Counted from the first letter of the stretch, positions 1 to 9,596 are shown. The stretch is 64,000 nt of DNA from JASHPR01 sp963739645 (GCA_963739645.1 CAVUBM010000060.1:248001-312000); one strand, 5' to 3'. Notes: generated from the letters alone by a model not told the origin. Numbers and translations are program-made.

Positions 1-423
1 CCCGTTCAGCGTGGGGATCAGCGCCAGCGGCAGCGTGGCGACCACCGCGGCCACCGTGATGATGCCGGCGAACAGGTAGATCCAGCCGGTGAACCAGGAG
101 TAGCTGCGGCCGGCCATGTACTTGGTCCACTGGAAGACCGAGCCGGCCACCGGGTAGTGGCTGGACACCTCGGCGAAGTTCAGCGCGATGATGAACTGGC
201 CGAGCGCCACGACCGGCCAGGTCCAGATGAACACCCCGCCCAGCGTGGTCAGGCCCAGCGCGAACAGGGTGAAGATGCCGGTGGACGGCGAGATGTAGCT
301 GAACGCGACCGCGAACGAGCTGAACAGCCCGAGCGAGCGCTTGAGTTCCTGCTTGTACCCGAACTGGGCCAGGTCGGCGGAATCCCGCTCCTGCCCGACG
401 GAAGGTTCAGTGCCAGCACTCAT
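1..423 (-). CDS. APC-family amino acid/amine permease, N-terminal part (cut by window edge)
   Basis: An open frame of 141 codons begins at an ATG whose first base is 423 and runs off the left edge with no stop. After a hydrophilic start of about 30 residues it shows hydrophobic segments typical of the amino acid-polyamine-organocation family, including the stretch SYISPSTGIFTLFALGL and later HYPVAGSVFQWTKY, which matches the conserved TM2 region of these permeases. It diverges from the phosphotransferase and FAD oxidoreductase to its right, so it may import the amine or amino acid those enzymes handle. The substrate cannot be told from this fragment. Confidence 0.85.
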   Translation of the reverse strand, partial: MSAGTEPSVGQERDSADLAQFGYKQELKRSLGLFSSFAVAFSYISPSTGIFTLFALGLTTLGGVFIWTWPVVALGQFIIALNFAEVSSHYPVAGSVFQWTKYMAGRSYSWFTGWIYLFAGIITVAAVVATLPLALIPTLNG

Positions 424-580
424 GACGGTGGCCTCCTAGACGGACCACGGGCTAGTGGCGGTAGCGTACGGTCGCGGGCGGTTAAGTGTCCATACCCTTT
501 CGCCGTGATATCCCGATGGGGCGCTATCGTTACCAAATAGCGTCTAGACCCTAGGCTGGCGAGGGGAAACGACCGCGCGG

Positions 581-1546
581 ATGGCCGGAGAGATGCATTA
601 CGCAGATGACGCGCCGGCTCCCGTCACCGGTGACGCTGATCGGTCGCGGGCCGAACTCGACGCGCTCTTCGGCCGCACCGCCAGCCTCGCGGCCACGCCG
701 CGGTCGGTCACCGAGCTGCCCGGCGGGCTGACCAACCGGAACTTCAAGGTGACCACGCCGGACGGGACGTTCGTCGCGCGCGTCTCCTCTGGCGGCAGTG
801 ACCTGCTCGCGATCGACCGGGACTGCGAGTACCGGAACTCGGTGACCGCGGCCGCCGCCGGGGCGGGCGCCCCGGTGGTCGAGTACCGCCCCCAGGACCG
901 CGTGCTGGTCATCGGCTTTATCGAGGGCCGCACGCTGCGCAACGAGGACGTGGCCGCGAACATCCCCCGCGTCGCCGAGGCGTGCCGCCGCCTGCACGCG
1001 GGCGGGCGGTTCGGCAACGACTTCGACATGTTCGACATCCAGCAGCGCTACCTGGACGTGGCCAGGACCCGCGGCTTCAGGATCCCGGCCGGGTACGACG
1101 ACCTGAGGCCCGCCTTTGATGCGGCTCGGGCCGCGCTGGCGGTCCGCGACACGGGCACGGTCCCGTGCAACAACGACCTGCTGGCCGCCAACTTCATCGA
1201 CGACGGGATGAGGATCTGGCTGATCGACTACGAGTACTCGGGCAACAACGACCCCTGCTTCGAGCTCGGCAACGTCGCGGGGGAGTGCCACCTGTCCCGG
1301 GACGGGCTGGCCGAGCTGGTCACCGCGTACTACGGCAAGCCGCTGCGCAACAAGATCGCCCGAGCCTGGCTGCTGGGCCGGGTGGGCATGTACGGGTGGA
1401 CCCTGTGGGGCGCGATCCAGAACGCGGCCAGCCCCATCGACTTCGACTTCTGGTCCTGGGCCATGGAGCGGTTCGACGGCGCGGCCGCGGGCTTCACCGC
1501 CGATGACTTCGGCCAGCTGCTCGAGGACGTCCAGCGCGATGACTGA
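581..1546 (+). CDS. Choline/ethanolamine kinase-like phosphotransferase (APH fold)
   Basis: The 321-residue protein has the small-molecule kinase fold shared by aminoglycoside phosphotransferases and LicA/choline kinases. An N-terminal GGLTNRNFKV motif resembles the nucleotide loop. The catalytic loop is CNNDLLAANF (usual form HxDxxxxN, here Asn replaces the His), and the metal site is DYEYSGNNDPCFELG, which is the choline-kinase form of the DFG segment. Its end overlaps the start of the downstream FAD oxidoreductase by 8 bases, so the two are probably co-translated. A second ATG at 593 is a possible start. By context it may phosphorylate an amino-alcohol that is a source of N-methylated compounds; the substrate is inference. 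Confidence 0.8.
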   Translation: MAGEMHYADDAPAPVTGDADRSRAELDALFGRTASLAATPRSVTELPGGLTNRNFKVTTPDGTFVARVSSGGSDLLAIDRDCEYRNSVTAAAAGAGAPVVEYRPQDRVLVIGFIEGRTLRNEDVAANIPRVAEACRRLHAGGRFGNDFDMFDIQQRYLDVARTRGFRIPAGYDDLRPAFDAARAALAVRDTGTVPCNNDLLAANFIDDGMRIWLIDYEYSGNNDPCFELGNVAGECHLSRDGLAELVTAYYGKPLRNKIARAWLLGRVGMYGWTLWGAIQNAASPIDFDFWSWAMERFDGAAAGFTADDFGQLLEDVQRDD

Positions 1547-3953
1547 GCCGCCCGCCCCGGTGCACGCCCTCCCCGCCCGCGCCCGGGTCGTGATCATCGG
1601 CGGCGGCGTGATCGGCACCAGCGTCGCCTATCACCTGGCCACGATGGGCTGGACCGACGTGCTGCTGCTCGAGCAGGGCCAGCTGTCCTGCGGCACGACG
1701 TGGCACGCGGCCGGCCTGGTCGGCCAGCTGCGCGCCTCGGAGAACGGCACCCGGCTGGTGCAGTACTCCACCGAGCTGTATGACCGGCTGGAGCAGGAGA
1801 CCGGCCTGGCCACCGGGTTCCGGCGGTGCGGGGGCGTCACCGTGGCCCGGACCCCCGAGCGCCTGGTGCAGCTGCGCCGCACGGCCGCGACCGCCGAGGC
1901 CTACCAGCTGGAGTGCGAGCTGATCAGCCCGCAGCGGGCCGCCGAGCTCTATCCGATCATGGACGTCTCCGACCTGGCCGGGGCGATCTGGCTGCCCGGT
2001 GACGGCCGGGCCAACCCCACCGACCTGACCTACGCGCTGGCCCGCGGCGCCCGCGACCGCGGCGTGCTGGTACGGGAACGGACCCGGGTGACCGGGATCC
2101 TGGCCGCGGGCGGCGCGGTGACCGGCGTGCGCACCGACGCCGGCGACGTCGAGGCCGAGGTCGTGGTGAACTGCGCGGGCCAGTGGGCCAAGGCGGTCGG
2201 CGCGATGTGCGGTGTGACCGTGCCGCTGCACTCGGCCGAGCACTTCTATGTGGTGACCGACCAGGTCGGCGGCGTAAACCGGGACTTCCCGATCCTGCGT
2301 GACCCCGACGGGTACACCTACATAAAGGAAGAGGTGGGCGGCCTGCTCGTGGGCGGGTTCGAGCCTGAGGCCAAGCCGTGGGTCGCGCCCGACCAGCTGC
2401 CCTACCCGTTCGAGTTCCGGCTGCTCGACGAGGACTGGGACCACTTCTCGATCCTCATGGAGAGCGCGGTGGCCCGGATCCCGGCCCTGGCCGAGACCGG
2501 TATCAAGAAGTTCTACAACGGCCCGGAGAGCTTCACCCCGGACAACCAGTTCATCCTGGGCGAGGCGCCGGAGCTGCGGAACTTCTTCGTCGGCGCGGGC
2601 TTCAACTCGGTCGGCATCGCGTCAGCGGGCGGCGCCGGGCAGGCCCTGGCCGAGTGGATCGTCGAGGGCGAGCCGGCCCTCGACCTGTCCGTGGTCGACA
2701 TCCGCCGCTTCGCCGCCTTCAACGGCAACAACCAGTGGCTGCACGACCGGGTCGGCGAGGTCCTCGGCTTGCATTACGCGATTCCCTGGCCGAACCGTGA
2801 GCTGGCCAGTGCGCGGCCGTTCCGGCGCTCGCCCGCCTATCACCTGCTCAAGCAGGCCAACGCCAGCTTCGGCAGCCGGATGGGGTGGGAGCGGGCCAAC
2901 TTCTTCGCGCCGCCGGGGCACAGCCCGGTCATCGAGTACGGGTGGGGCAAGCAGAACTGGCAGCCCTGGTCCTCGGCCGAGCAGCGCGCGGCGCGCACCG
3001 GCGTGGCCCTGTTCGACCAGACCTCGTTCTCCAAGTACCTGCTGACCGGCCGGGACGCCGAGCGGGTGCTGCAGTGGCTGTGCACGGCCGACATCGGCGT
3101 CGAGCCCGGCCGGACCGTGTACACCGGGATGCTCAACGCCCGCGGCACCTACGAGGCCGACATCACCGTCACCCGGCTCTCGGCCGACGAGTTCCTGCTG
3201 GTCAGCAGCGCGGCCAGCACCGAGCGCGACCAGGATCACATCACCAGGCGGATCCCCGCCGAATACCGGGCCGCGCTCGTGGACGTCACATCGGCGTATG
3301 CCGTGTACGGGGTGATGGGGCCGCGGTCGCGGGAGCTGCTCGCGCGGGTGTCCCGCAGCGATGTCCGCGACGGGGCCTTCCCGTTCGGCACCAGCCGAGA
3401 AATCGACCTCGGCTACGCCACAGTGCGCGCGACCCGGATCACCTATGTCGGGGAGCTCGGCTGGGAGCTTTACGTTCCGGCGGAATTTGCCGTTGGGGTG
3501 TACGAGGACCTGATGGCCGCGGGCGCCGGCCTCGGGCTGGTCAACGCCGGCTACTACGCGATCGAGTCGATGCGCCTGGAGAAGGCGTACCGGGCCTTCG
3601 GCCGGGAGCTGACCCCGGATTACAACCCGGTCGAGGCGGGGCTGCTGTTCGCGTGCAAGCTCAGGACCGACATCGCGTTCCTGGGCCGGGACGCGGTGGA
3701 GAAGGCCAGGGCCGAGGGCCCCCGGCGCCGGCTGGTCTCGCTGGTGCTGGCCGACCCCGACGCGATGATCTGGGGCGGCGAGCTGCTGCTGCGGGACGGC
3801 GTCGCGGTCGGCCAGGTCACCTCGGGTGCCTGGGGCGAGACCCTCGGCGGCGCGGTGGGCCTGGCCTATATGCGCCACCCCGAGGGCGAGGTGGTCACGC
3901 CCGACGTGGCGCGGGCCGGCGTATCAGGTGAACCTCGGCGGGCAGCTGCATGA
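1539..3953 (+). CDS. FAD-dependent dimethylglycine/sarcosine-type oxidoreductase with GcvT domain; frameshifted C-terminus
   Basis: The N-terminal half is a DAO-type FAD oxidoreductase: the dinucleotide motif VVIIGGGVIGTSVAYHL lies at about residues 17-34. The following CGTTWHAAG segment matches the site where mammalian dimethylglycine dehydrogenase binds FAD covalently through His. The C-terminal half (from about residue 480) is a GcvT/aminomethyltransferase fold that passes the one-carbon unit to tetrahydrofolate. I start at ATG 1539, overlapping the phosphotransferase stop, rather than at the longer 1503 start. The last residues look wrong: in another frame just after about 3920 the usual family ending (YQVNLGGQLHEATVHLRPPFD) continues to a stop at 4023, so a one-base shift has replaced the natural C-terminus. 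Confidence 0.88.
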   Translation: MTEPPAPVHALPARARVVIIGGGVIGTSVAYHLATMGWTDVLLLEQGQLSCGTTWHAAGLVGQLRASENGTRLVQYSTELYDRLEQETGLATGFRRCGGVTVARTPERLVQLRRTAATAEAYQLECELISPQRAAELYPIMDVSDLAGAIWLPGDGRANPTDLTYALARGARDRGVLVRERTRVTGILAAGGAVTGVRTDAGDVEAEVVVNCAGQWAKAVGAMCGVTVPLHSAEHFYVVTDQVGGVNRDFPILRDPDGYTYIKEEVGGLLVGGFEPEAKPWVAPDQLPYPFEFRLLDEDWDHFSILMESAVARIPALAETGIKKFYNGPESFTPDNQFILGEAPELRNFFVGAGFNSVGIASAGGAGQALAEWIVEGEPALDLSVVDIRRFAAFNGNNQWLHDRVGEVLGLHYAIPWPNRELASARPFRRSPAYHLLKQANASFGSRMGWERANFFAPPGHSPVIEYGWGKQNWQPWSSAEQRAARTGVALFDQTSFSKYLLTGRDAERVLQWLCTADIGVEPGRTVYTGMLNARGTYEADITVTRLSADEFLLVSSAASTERDQDHITRRIPAEYRAALVDVTSAYAVYGVMGPRSRELLARVSRSDVRDGAFPFGTSREIDLGYATVRATRITYVGELGWELYVPAEFAVGVYEDLMAAGAGLGLVNAGYYAIESMRLEKAYRAFGRELTPDYNPVEAGLLFACKLRTDIAFLGRDAVEKARAEGPRRRLVSLVLADPDAMIWGGELLLRDGVAVGQVTSGAWGETLGGAVGLAYMRHPEGEVVTPDVARAGVSGEPRRAAA

Positions 3954-4060
3954 GGCCACGGTGCACCTGCGCCCGCCGTTCGACCCCGCCGGCGACCGGA
4001 TCAAGGGCCGCTACGGGGCCTAACGTCACACCCGGCGCCGGCCGGCGCCTCCCGCACGTA

Positions 4061-4858
4061 CTAATACCCGTGAGGGGGACGGCTCGGATCAGCCTGCTGG
4101 ACCAGTGACGCCAGGTTGGAGCCATTTGAAGAAACGCCATAGCGGTTCATCACATAGCGCATTGAGGCGGCGATGTTGGCTACTGGATCGTAAATATCAG
4201 TGCTTGTCCCGTGAACGTGATTACTGGCGAAGGTGTCAGGAATACACTGGGCGGCTCCCCGGGAGCAATGCAGAGGATAGCCGTCCGATTGGATGGAGCC
4301 GTGAGCGTTGGAGTCATACGAATTGATAGCATTCGCATTGCCCGAGGATTCCCGGGCAATGAGCACTTCATAGCCACGGACCCAATGAGCGGGCGGAAGG
4401 CCCATAATCTCGCAGGCCTGCGTGATCCACGAGCTTACATTGCCGCCGCCGTTGTACCGCGCGTATGTCACGTCTCCAATGGGGATTGCCCCGCCGGTGC
4501 TGACCGGAGGCACGGGTATGGTACCGCCCGGGATGTTGAGAACCTCTCCAGGGACGATAGAGTTAGGACTAGTCACCTGTAGGTTGGCTGCCTCTAGGGC
4601 AGCAAGGGTGAGGTGGTGAGCGGCCGCAATCCCACTCATAGTGTCACCGGCTTGTACGACATAGGTGACTACGTGAGGGGGGACCGGCGAGGGATGGTGA
4701 ATCGGAGCGGAAGAACCTGGCACATTTACCAGCCCATTAGTGTAGATCTTGTTATAATTTGCAATCTGCGGGTTGGCCGCCTCAAGCGCTGTGAGACTGA
4801 CATTGAATTTGGCGGCAATACTACTCATGGTATCGCCACTTTGTATTCGGTATTGCAT
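4061..4858 (-). CDS. LysM-LysM-lytic transglycosylase (SLT/lysozyme-like) cell-wall hydrolase, no signal peptide
   Basis: The protein has two LysM peptidoglycan-binding repeats (YRIQSGDTMSSIAAKF at the very start and YVVQAGDTMSGIAAAH about 65 residues later). A Pro-rich linker joins them to a C-terminal transglycosylase domain with the catalytic-Glu motif LIARESSGN and the later GAAQCIPDTF. I place the start at 4858 because AAGGAGA sits at good spacing before that ATG; an upstream ATG at 4888 would add ten basic residues. There is no signal peptide, since LysM begins at residue 1. Base composition is far below the neighbours (30/60 G+C at 4141-4200, 25/60 at 4801-4860), which points to transfer. 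It is probably a phage-type or accessory wall lysin. Confidence 0.82.
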   Translation of the reverse strand: MQYRIQSGDTMSSIAAKFNVSLTALEAANPQIANYNKIYTNGLVNVPGSSAPIHHPSPVPPHVVTYVVQAGDTMSGIAAAHHLTLAALEAANLQVTSPNSIVPGEVLNIPGGTIPVPPVSTGGAIPIGDVTYARYNGGGNVSSWITQACEIMGLPPAHWVRGYEVLIARESSGNANAINSYDSNAHGSIQSDGYPLHCSRGAAQCIPDTFASNHVHGTSTDIYDPVANIAASMRYVMNRYGVSSNGSNLASLVQQADPSRPPHGY

Positions 4859-5520
4859 TGCTTTTCTCCTTCTACTCTTATTATTCATGAGGGGTCCTCG
4901 CCACGCGATTGACCTGGGCTTTCATTCCTCACAAAGTACCACGGCCCGCTGGCGGCACCGCTGCGATGCCGTTACCATTAAAATTCCCAGTATTGCCGTC
5001 ATGGCTTCCCTGGCGGCACCATTAATGCGGTACTATTCGTACGAGAATGTGGTGCTGACGGAGCCGGTCTAGGTGTGATATCCATCCATGACTTGCTGGG
5101 AATCACGGTAAGCCTCGAAATCGCGATACAAAGGAGGCTATTCCGTCGGTCGCTGACCATTCTCCGTCGCCATACGAGGTTTGGCCGACTGCGTTTCAGG
5201 CGCTTGTCTAGGAACTGCTCGTGTGATACTGTAACTCTAAGTAGCAATAACGTTACTTAACGTTTGTCCAGGCGCGCCGGTCTGAGCGGGTCAGATTTAT
5301 GAGCCCTGACTGGACGGGCGTTTCTGGCCTCGAAGAATTTCAGCTGCATTCTCGCCGAGTGAACCGGTGCTGGTCAGCGTCGTTCTGGCTGACTTACCGG
5401 TATGGGCTGCGCGGCGTCATCCGGCCGGTGACGGGGGAATCGGATGATGAAGCCGGTGCGGCGGAGCCCGAGGCTCAGTTTCATTGCGAACACCAGCCGC
5501 AGGTAAGGGGGCGACCTTCG
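4859..5520. other. Low-G+C intergenic stretch with no convincing gene
   Basis: About 660 bases separate the LysM hydrolase from the supported start of the coiled-coil gene. Composition is clearly lower in G+C than the genome around it. Short open frames exist on both strands, but none shows a ribosome-binding site, recognisable motif or codon pattern. The part after 5299 is open in frame with the coiled-coil gene and could be an N-terminal extension. The divergent promoters of the two flanking genes presumably lie here; I see no strong -35/-10 pair. Confidence 0.5.
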
Positions 5521-6312
5521 GTGACAGCGAACCCGGAAGTACCGCAGCAGCAGGCGCCGTACTGGGACGCCGGGCAGACACCTGGCGACTGGCGGCCGAT
5601 ACCCGACCCCACGAAGCTCACCACCGAGCAGCTCCGCCGCGAGCTGGCCACGCTACGGGAGATTCTCGAAACCCGGCTCGACGCGATGGACCGGGCCACC
5701 GAGCTGACCGCCACGCACGCAGCCGTTGTCGGTCAGCAAATCGAGCAGACCCGTGACCGGCTGCGCGACGAAACGGCGGCCGACGTCAGGCAGCTCCGCG
5801 AGCTGCTGGAAACGCGGCTCGACGGGATGGACCGGGCGATCCGGCTGCACGCCGAGATCATCGACCGGGTGCCCGCAGAACGCGACATGGCGATCAAGCA
5901 CCTCGCAGACTTGCACGACGAGAAATTTGCCTCGATCGCGCTCCAGTTCGCCGAGCGGGACGTCCGCAGCGAGCAGGCGACCGAGGGCGCCAAGCAGGCC
6001 CTCGACGCAGCACTGCTCGCCCAGAAGGAACTGGTCGCCCAGCAGAACGAGGCCAACTCCGCCGCCGCCGCGAAAGCGGAAGCCAGCTTCACGAAGCAGA
6101 TCGACCAGATCGGCACGATCATCCAGACCCTGGAGAAGGCCCTGGATGCGCGGATCACCGAGCTTAAGGAACGCATCGACCGCGGGGAAGGCACGACCGC
6201 GGGCGCGGCAGGGTCTCGCTCCGAGCGGCGCCTTGACACCGGCCAGGTCCTCACGACACTGTCCGTCCTCGCCGCTGTGATCGGACTGTTAATCCTGGCG
6301 TTCCGCCATTAG
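5521..6312 (+). CDS. Coiled-coil protein with C-terminal membrane anchor, function unknown
   Basis: I do not recognise a named family. After a Pro/Gln-rich start the protein is almost entirely charged heptad-like helix, with two related segments (LREILETRLDAMDRA and LRELLETRLDGMDRA) about 55 residues apart, an internal duplication. It ends in one hydrophobic segment (VLTTLSVLAAVIGLLILAF) followed by RH. This is a tail-anchored, inside-out coiled-coil layout. I choose GTG 5521 because AAGGGGG precedes it by nine bases. The frame is open back to an ATG at 5299, but that extension is of unusual composition. Similar proteins sit near lysin genes in actinobacterial phages (recalled, not verified), so a lysis or surface role with the adjacent hydrolase is possible. 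Confidence 0.6.
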   Translation: MTANPEVPQQQAPYWDAGQTPGDWRPIPDPTKLTTEQLRRELATLREILETRLDAMDRATELTATHAAVVGQQIEQTRDRLRDETAADVRQLRELLETRLDGMDRAIRLHAEIIDRVPAERDMAIKHLADLHDEKFASIALQFAERDVRSEQATEGAKQALDAALLAQKELVAQQNEANSAAAAKAEASFTKQIDQIGTIIQTLEKALDARITELKERIDRGEGTTAGAAGSRSERRLDTGQVLTTLSVLAAVIGLLILAFRH

Positions 6313-6588
6313 ACCTTGATGGCCCAGGCCGCTGGCGGCCAGTGCCTCACGCATACTCGCGGCTAGAACAGCACAGTCGTTCACCTGCGGATCAGCCGGT
6401 GAGGCACGATCCAGCGCGCCGGACGGGTCGCGCACTAACCCGCCGCGACCGCTCCGGACCGGCCGCTGCGGCCGCCCGCGCCAATAGTGTGGATGGCACT
6501 TAACGGTGGCTGTTACAACAGCTATGGCACTTTCACGCTATTCGCGGGGCCGATCGGGCCGTATCAGGGGCCCGGCCTCGCGCCCGGG

Positions 6589-7711
6589 TCATTGTGCTTT
6601 GCCCCATGTGGCCGTGCCGCTGGCCGGCGACCCGACGTCCTGTTCGAGCCGTTCGCCGGTGAGCTCGGCGCGGACGATCCGCGTTCCGTGGACCATCGCC
6701 CGCAGCTTCTTCCGCGCAACAACCCTGCTCCGGAGACTGCCCATGCCGCAGTCGCTGGAGATGCACAAGACGCTCGGGAGGAACGACTTCCAGCGCCGCG
6801 CGGATCCAGCCGGCGATCTGCGTGGGATCTTCCGCCGGTGTCCGCTGAACGTCGATCACGCCCACCCCAAGGTCCTTTTCGGCCGGCCAGTCGCGGAGGT
6901 GCCGCACCTCGGAGAACTCCCGGGCGGCCTGCTGGAAGTGGATCTGCTCGCAATCGAGCCCCCGCAGCATCGGCAAAAGCCGTTCAGCCTGGGGCTCCCC
7001 GATAGCTGACTGGCCCTCATTGAGGACATAGCAAATATGCACCACCCGGTAGGCGTTGACGCCCTCGAACGCGAGATTAATAGCATCCACCATCCACGGC
7101 TCGCTCTCGTAGAACCCCAGTGGTTCAGCGATCTGAATCAAGTCAACACCCCGCGAAGCAAGATCCTTCATTTCCTGATTCAGGGCCCTCGCGAGATCCA
7201 TAGCAAGCGCCTTCTGATCGTGATAGTGGTGATCGGTCGAGAGATCTGAAAGAACGACCGGCCCCCATCCGAGGTTATGTTTGAACGGCGCAGACGTGGC
7301 TGCGCGTACCGCCTCGGCGATGGGCTTCGCGATCGGGCGCACCCACCGGACCGGCCCTTCGACGGTCGGCATGTAAACAGGCGTAGGGCCGTCATCGCCA
7401 GCGATCGGGTCCCCATACGCCACATACCCCTGAAGTCTGCTAGGCACGTAGTGATGCAGTTCAGAAAACTCGTACGGTGTTTCCGTCTCGTAGTGCTGCT
7501 GCCCGTCGCTGACGATGTCCAGCCCCGTGTCCAGCTGATCCTTAGTCGCCAGAGCAATCGCATCGTAAAAATGCTCACGCATCCAGTAGCTAGGGAATTC
7601 GGGCGCATCGGCGCCCCACGTGAAGACCTTGGTTCCCTGCATGAACAGCGGACGCGGATATGCTCCCACGATCGTTGCCGGCAGCAGCACCTCACTGTCG
7701 CGGACCTTCAT
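6589..7711 (-). pseudogene. MetE-like (cobalamin-independent methionine synthase family) methyltransferase, frameshifted
   Basis: The protein resembles the C-terminal catalytic barrel of MetE: an N-terminal ATIVGAYPRPLF loop, then zinc ligands in VVHICYV (His225 and Cys227). After Leu315 the continuous frame runs into Arg-rich nonsense and stops at 6533. In another frame the normal family ending resumes: ISSDCGMGSL, carrying the last zinc-binding Cys, then VARKKLRAMV, ending GTATWGK and a TGA at 6589. One extra base near 6767 explains it. As written the protein lacks its last zinc ligand. Start ATG 7711 has GGAGG six bases upstream. Full-length MetE is about 750 residues; this is the short single-domain type whose methyl donor is uncertain. 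Confidence 0.82.
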
Positions 7712-7790
7712 GCATCGCCTCCAGGCTGGACTGTGACCCCGAGTGCACCGGTTTGGCCCGGGTACACCGGTTCAGTCTGCGGCTTCGACG

Positions 7791-9084
7791 CTAGGTCGCG
7801 GAAGCCGTGCCTGGGTCCGGGTTTGGCCCGGACGCCGCGGGCTCGGCGCTCCCGTCGTAGCGGGCCAGGGCGGGGAAGACGAGCCGGATCACGACCGCGC
7901 CGGCGATAGCGGCCAGCCCGCCGCTGACCGCGCTGAAGCCGGGTGACGTCAGCTCGGCCACCGCGCCGGCCCGGACGTTGCCGAGAGCGGGCCCGCCCGC
8001 ACCGACCACGTAGTCCACGGCGGTGACCCGGCCGCGGAACCGGTCGGGAGTGGCCAGCTGGACGATGCTGCCGCGGAAGATAACGCCGGTGGTGTCGGCC
8101 GCGCTGGCCAGCGCGAGCATGAGCAGGGCCAGCCAGAGCGTGTGCGCGAGGCCGAAGACCGCGAGGGCGGCGCCCCAGACCGCGACCGTGAACAGCATCG
8201 CCCGGGCCTTCCTTGACACCCGCCCGGCCGGGCCGGACAGCACAGAGCCGGCGCAGACCGCCAGCGGCCAGGCCCGCGGACAGCAGCCCCAGCGTCTGCG
8301 GGGAGCCGCCAAACCGGGCCGCGTTGATGGCCGGGAACAGGGCGACCGGCATGGCGAGGACCGTGGCGTCGAGGTCGGCTAGGAGCACGGCCAGGACGGC
8401 CGGCCGGCTGCGGATGTACCGCAGGCCGTCGAGCGTGGCCCGCAGTCCCGGCCGGCGGATGCCGCCCTGCGGCGGCATCGGCGGCAGCCGGGCCACGCTG
8501 TACAGGGCCGCGCCGAAGCTCAGCGCGTCGATCAGGTAGCACACCCGCAGCCCGGCCGCCGCGGTGATCGCGCCGGCCAGCACCGGCCCGACCAGGAAGC
8601 TCACATACCCGGACAGCTGGCTCAGGGCCACGCCGCCCGGCACCCGGTCGGGAGGCACCAGCCGGGGCAGGAACGTCCGCCGGGCCGGGTTGTCGATGGC
8701 CAGCAGCATGGCCTGGACCGCGGCCAGGGCGTAGAGCAGCCAGAGCTGCCGGAGGTCGAGGAGGGCCTGCACGGCGAAGGCCGCCGACACCACGGTCATG
8801 CTGCTGGTGGTGACCAGCACCAGGCGGCGGCGATCCACGGCGTCGGCGAACGAGCCGCCGAACAGGCCGAGCAGCAGGACCGGGATGAACTGGGCCAGCC
8901 CGATCGCGCCGACCGCGGCCGAGGAGCGGGTGAGGTCGTAGGTCTGCAGCATCACCGCGAAGCTGGTCATCGTCCCGCCGACGGACGACACCGAGGTGCC
9001 GATCCAGAACCTGCGGAACGCCGGCGACTCCCGCAGCGGCCGCACGTCGGCCAGAAGGCTCCTGCGCCAGCCCCGTCCGGTCAT
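7791..9084 (-). pseudogene. MFS multidrug/efflux-type transporter, frameshifted
   Basis: The first two thirds (from ATG 9084) show major facilitator features: RFWIGTSVSSVGGTMTSFA as TM1, then GLFGGSFADAVDRRR, the A-motif loop between TM2 and TM3. It resembles the enterobactin-exporter-like MFS group. Around 8262 the frame breaks. The last helices (AMLFTVAVWGAALAVFGLA, then FRGRVTAVDYVVGAGGPALG) are in another frame and stop at 7791. One surplus base accounts for the break. The ATG overlaps the stop of the MarR-type gene just upstream (ATGA), so the pair is an operon and the transporter is probably the target of that regulator. Confidence 0.8.
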
Positions 9085-9587
9085 TCCCACAGCGGGGCCA
9101 GGGCCGGATCGCCGAGCGTCCGCGCCGCGTCGCCGATGCGCGCGCGCATCGGCCGCCGCTGCACCGCGCGGAGGATGGCGGCCAGGGTCTCGTCCAGCGG
9201 GGCCGGCAGCTCGGCATCCAGCTCCGCGGCGGCCGCATTGGTCGCCGCCCATTCGGCCTCGATCACCGGCTGCAGCGACCGGGTCCGGTCGGTCAGGTGC
9301 ACGATCCGCTGCCGCGCGTCGGCGCCCGGCTCCAGTGTGACCAGGCCGCTGCCGCGCATCTGCGCCACCGTCTGGCTGGCGGCCGAGTGCGTGACCCCGA
9401 TCGCGGCCGCGATGTCGCGGATCGAGCTCGGGCCGAGGGCCACGAGGGCCCGTACCACCGGGCTGAACCGCGGCCGGTAGCCGGCCAGGCCCAGCTCGGC
9501 GTAGACATGGGCGACGTCGTTGTCGAGCAGTTCGAGGACGTGCCGGAACCGCGTGTTCAGCCCGAAGATCACCGGTTCGGCATCCAC
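9081..9587 (-). CDS. MarR-family transcriptional regulator
   Basis: A 168-residue winged-helix repressor of the MarR family. The recognition region reads SSIRDIAAAIGVTHSAASQTVAQM, followed by the wing (LVTLEPGADARQRIVHLT). The long open frame starts earlier, but I choose GTG 9587 (VDAEPVIFGLN), just after a palindromic operator-like site, because upstream codons look noncoding. It is translationally coupled to the MFS transporter gene through an ATGA overlap. It probably represses the two-gene operon and is released by a transporter substrate, as is usual for MarR/efflux pairs (inference). Confidence 0.85.
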   Translation of the reverse strand: MDAEPVIFGLNTRFRHVLELLDNDVAHVYAELGLAGYRPRFSPVVRALVALGPSSIRDIAAAIGVTHSAASQTVAQMRGSGLVTLEPGADARQRIVHLTDRTRSLQPVIEAEWAATNAAAAELDAELPAPLDETLAAILRAVQRRPMRARIGDAARTLGDPALAPLWE

Positions 9588-9596
9588 CCGGAAACT

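Noticed and set aside
551..1618. Long open frame on the minus strand across the phosphotransferase gene
   Set aside because: It is a shadow of a high-G+C gene: Arg/Val/Gly/Pro-rich with no motif, while the plus-strand frame has clear kinase motifs.
4773..5260. Short open frames in the low-G+C gap as extra genes
   Set aside because: No ribosome-binding site, no recognisable composition or motif, and overlapping frames on both strands.
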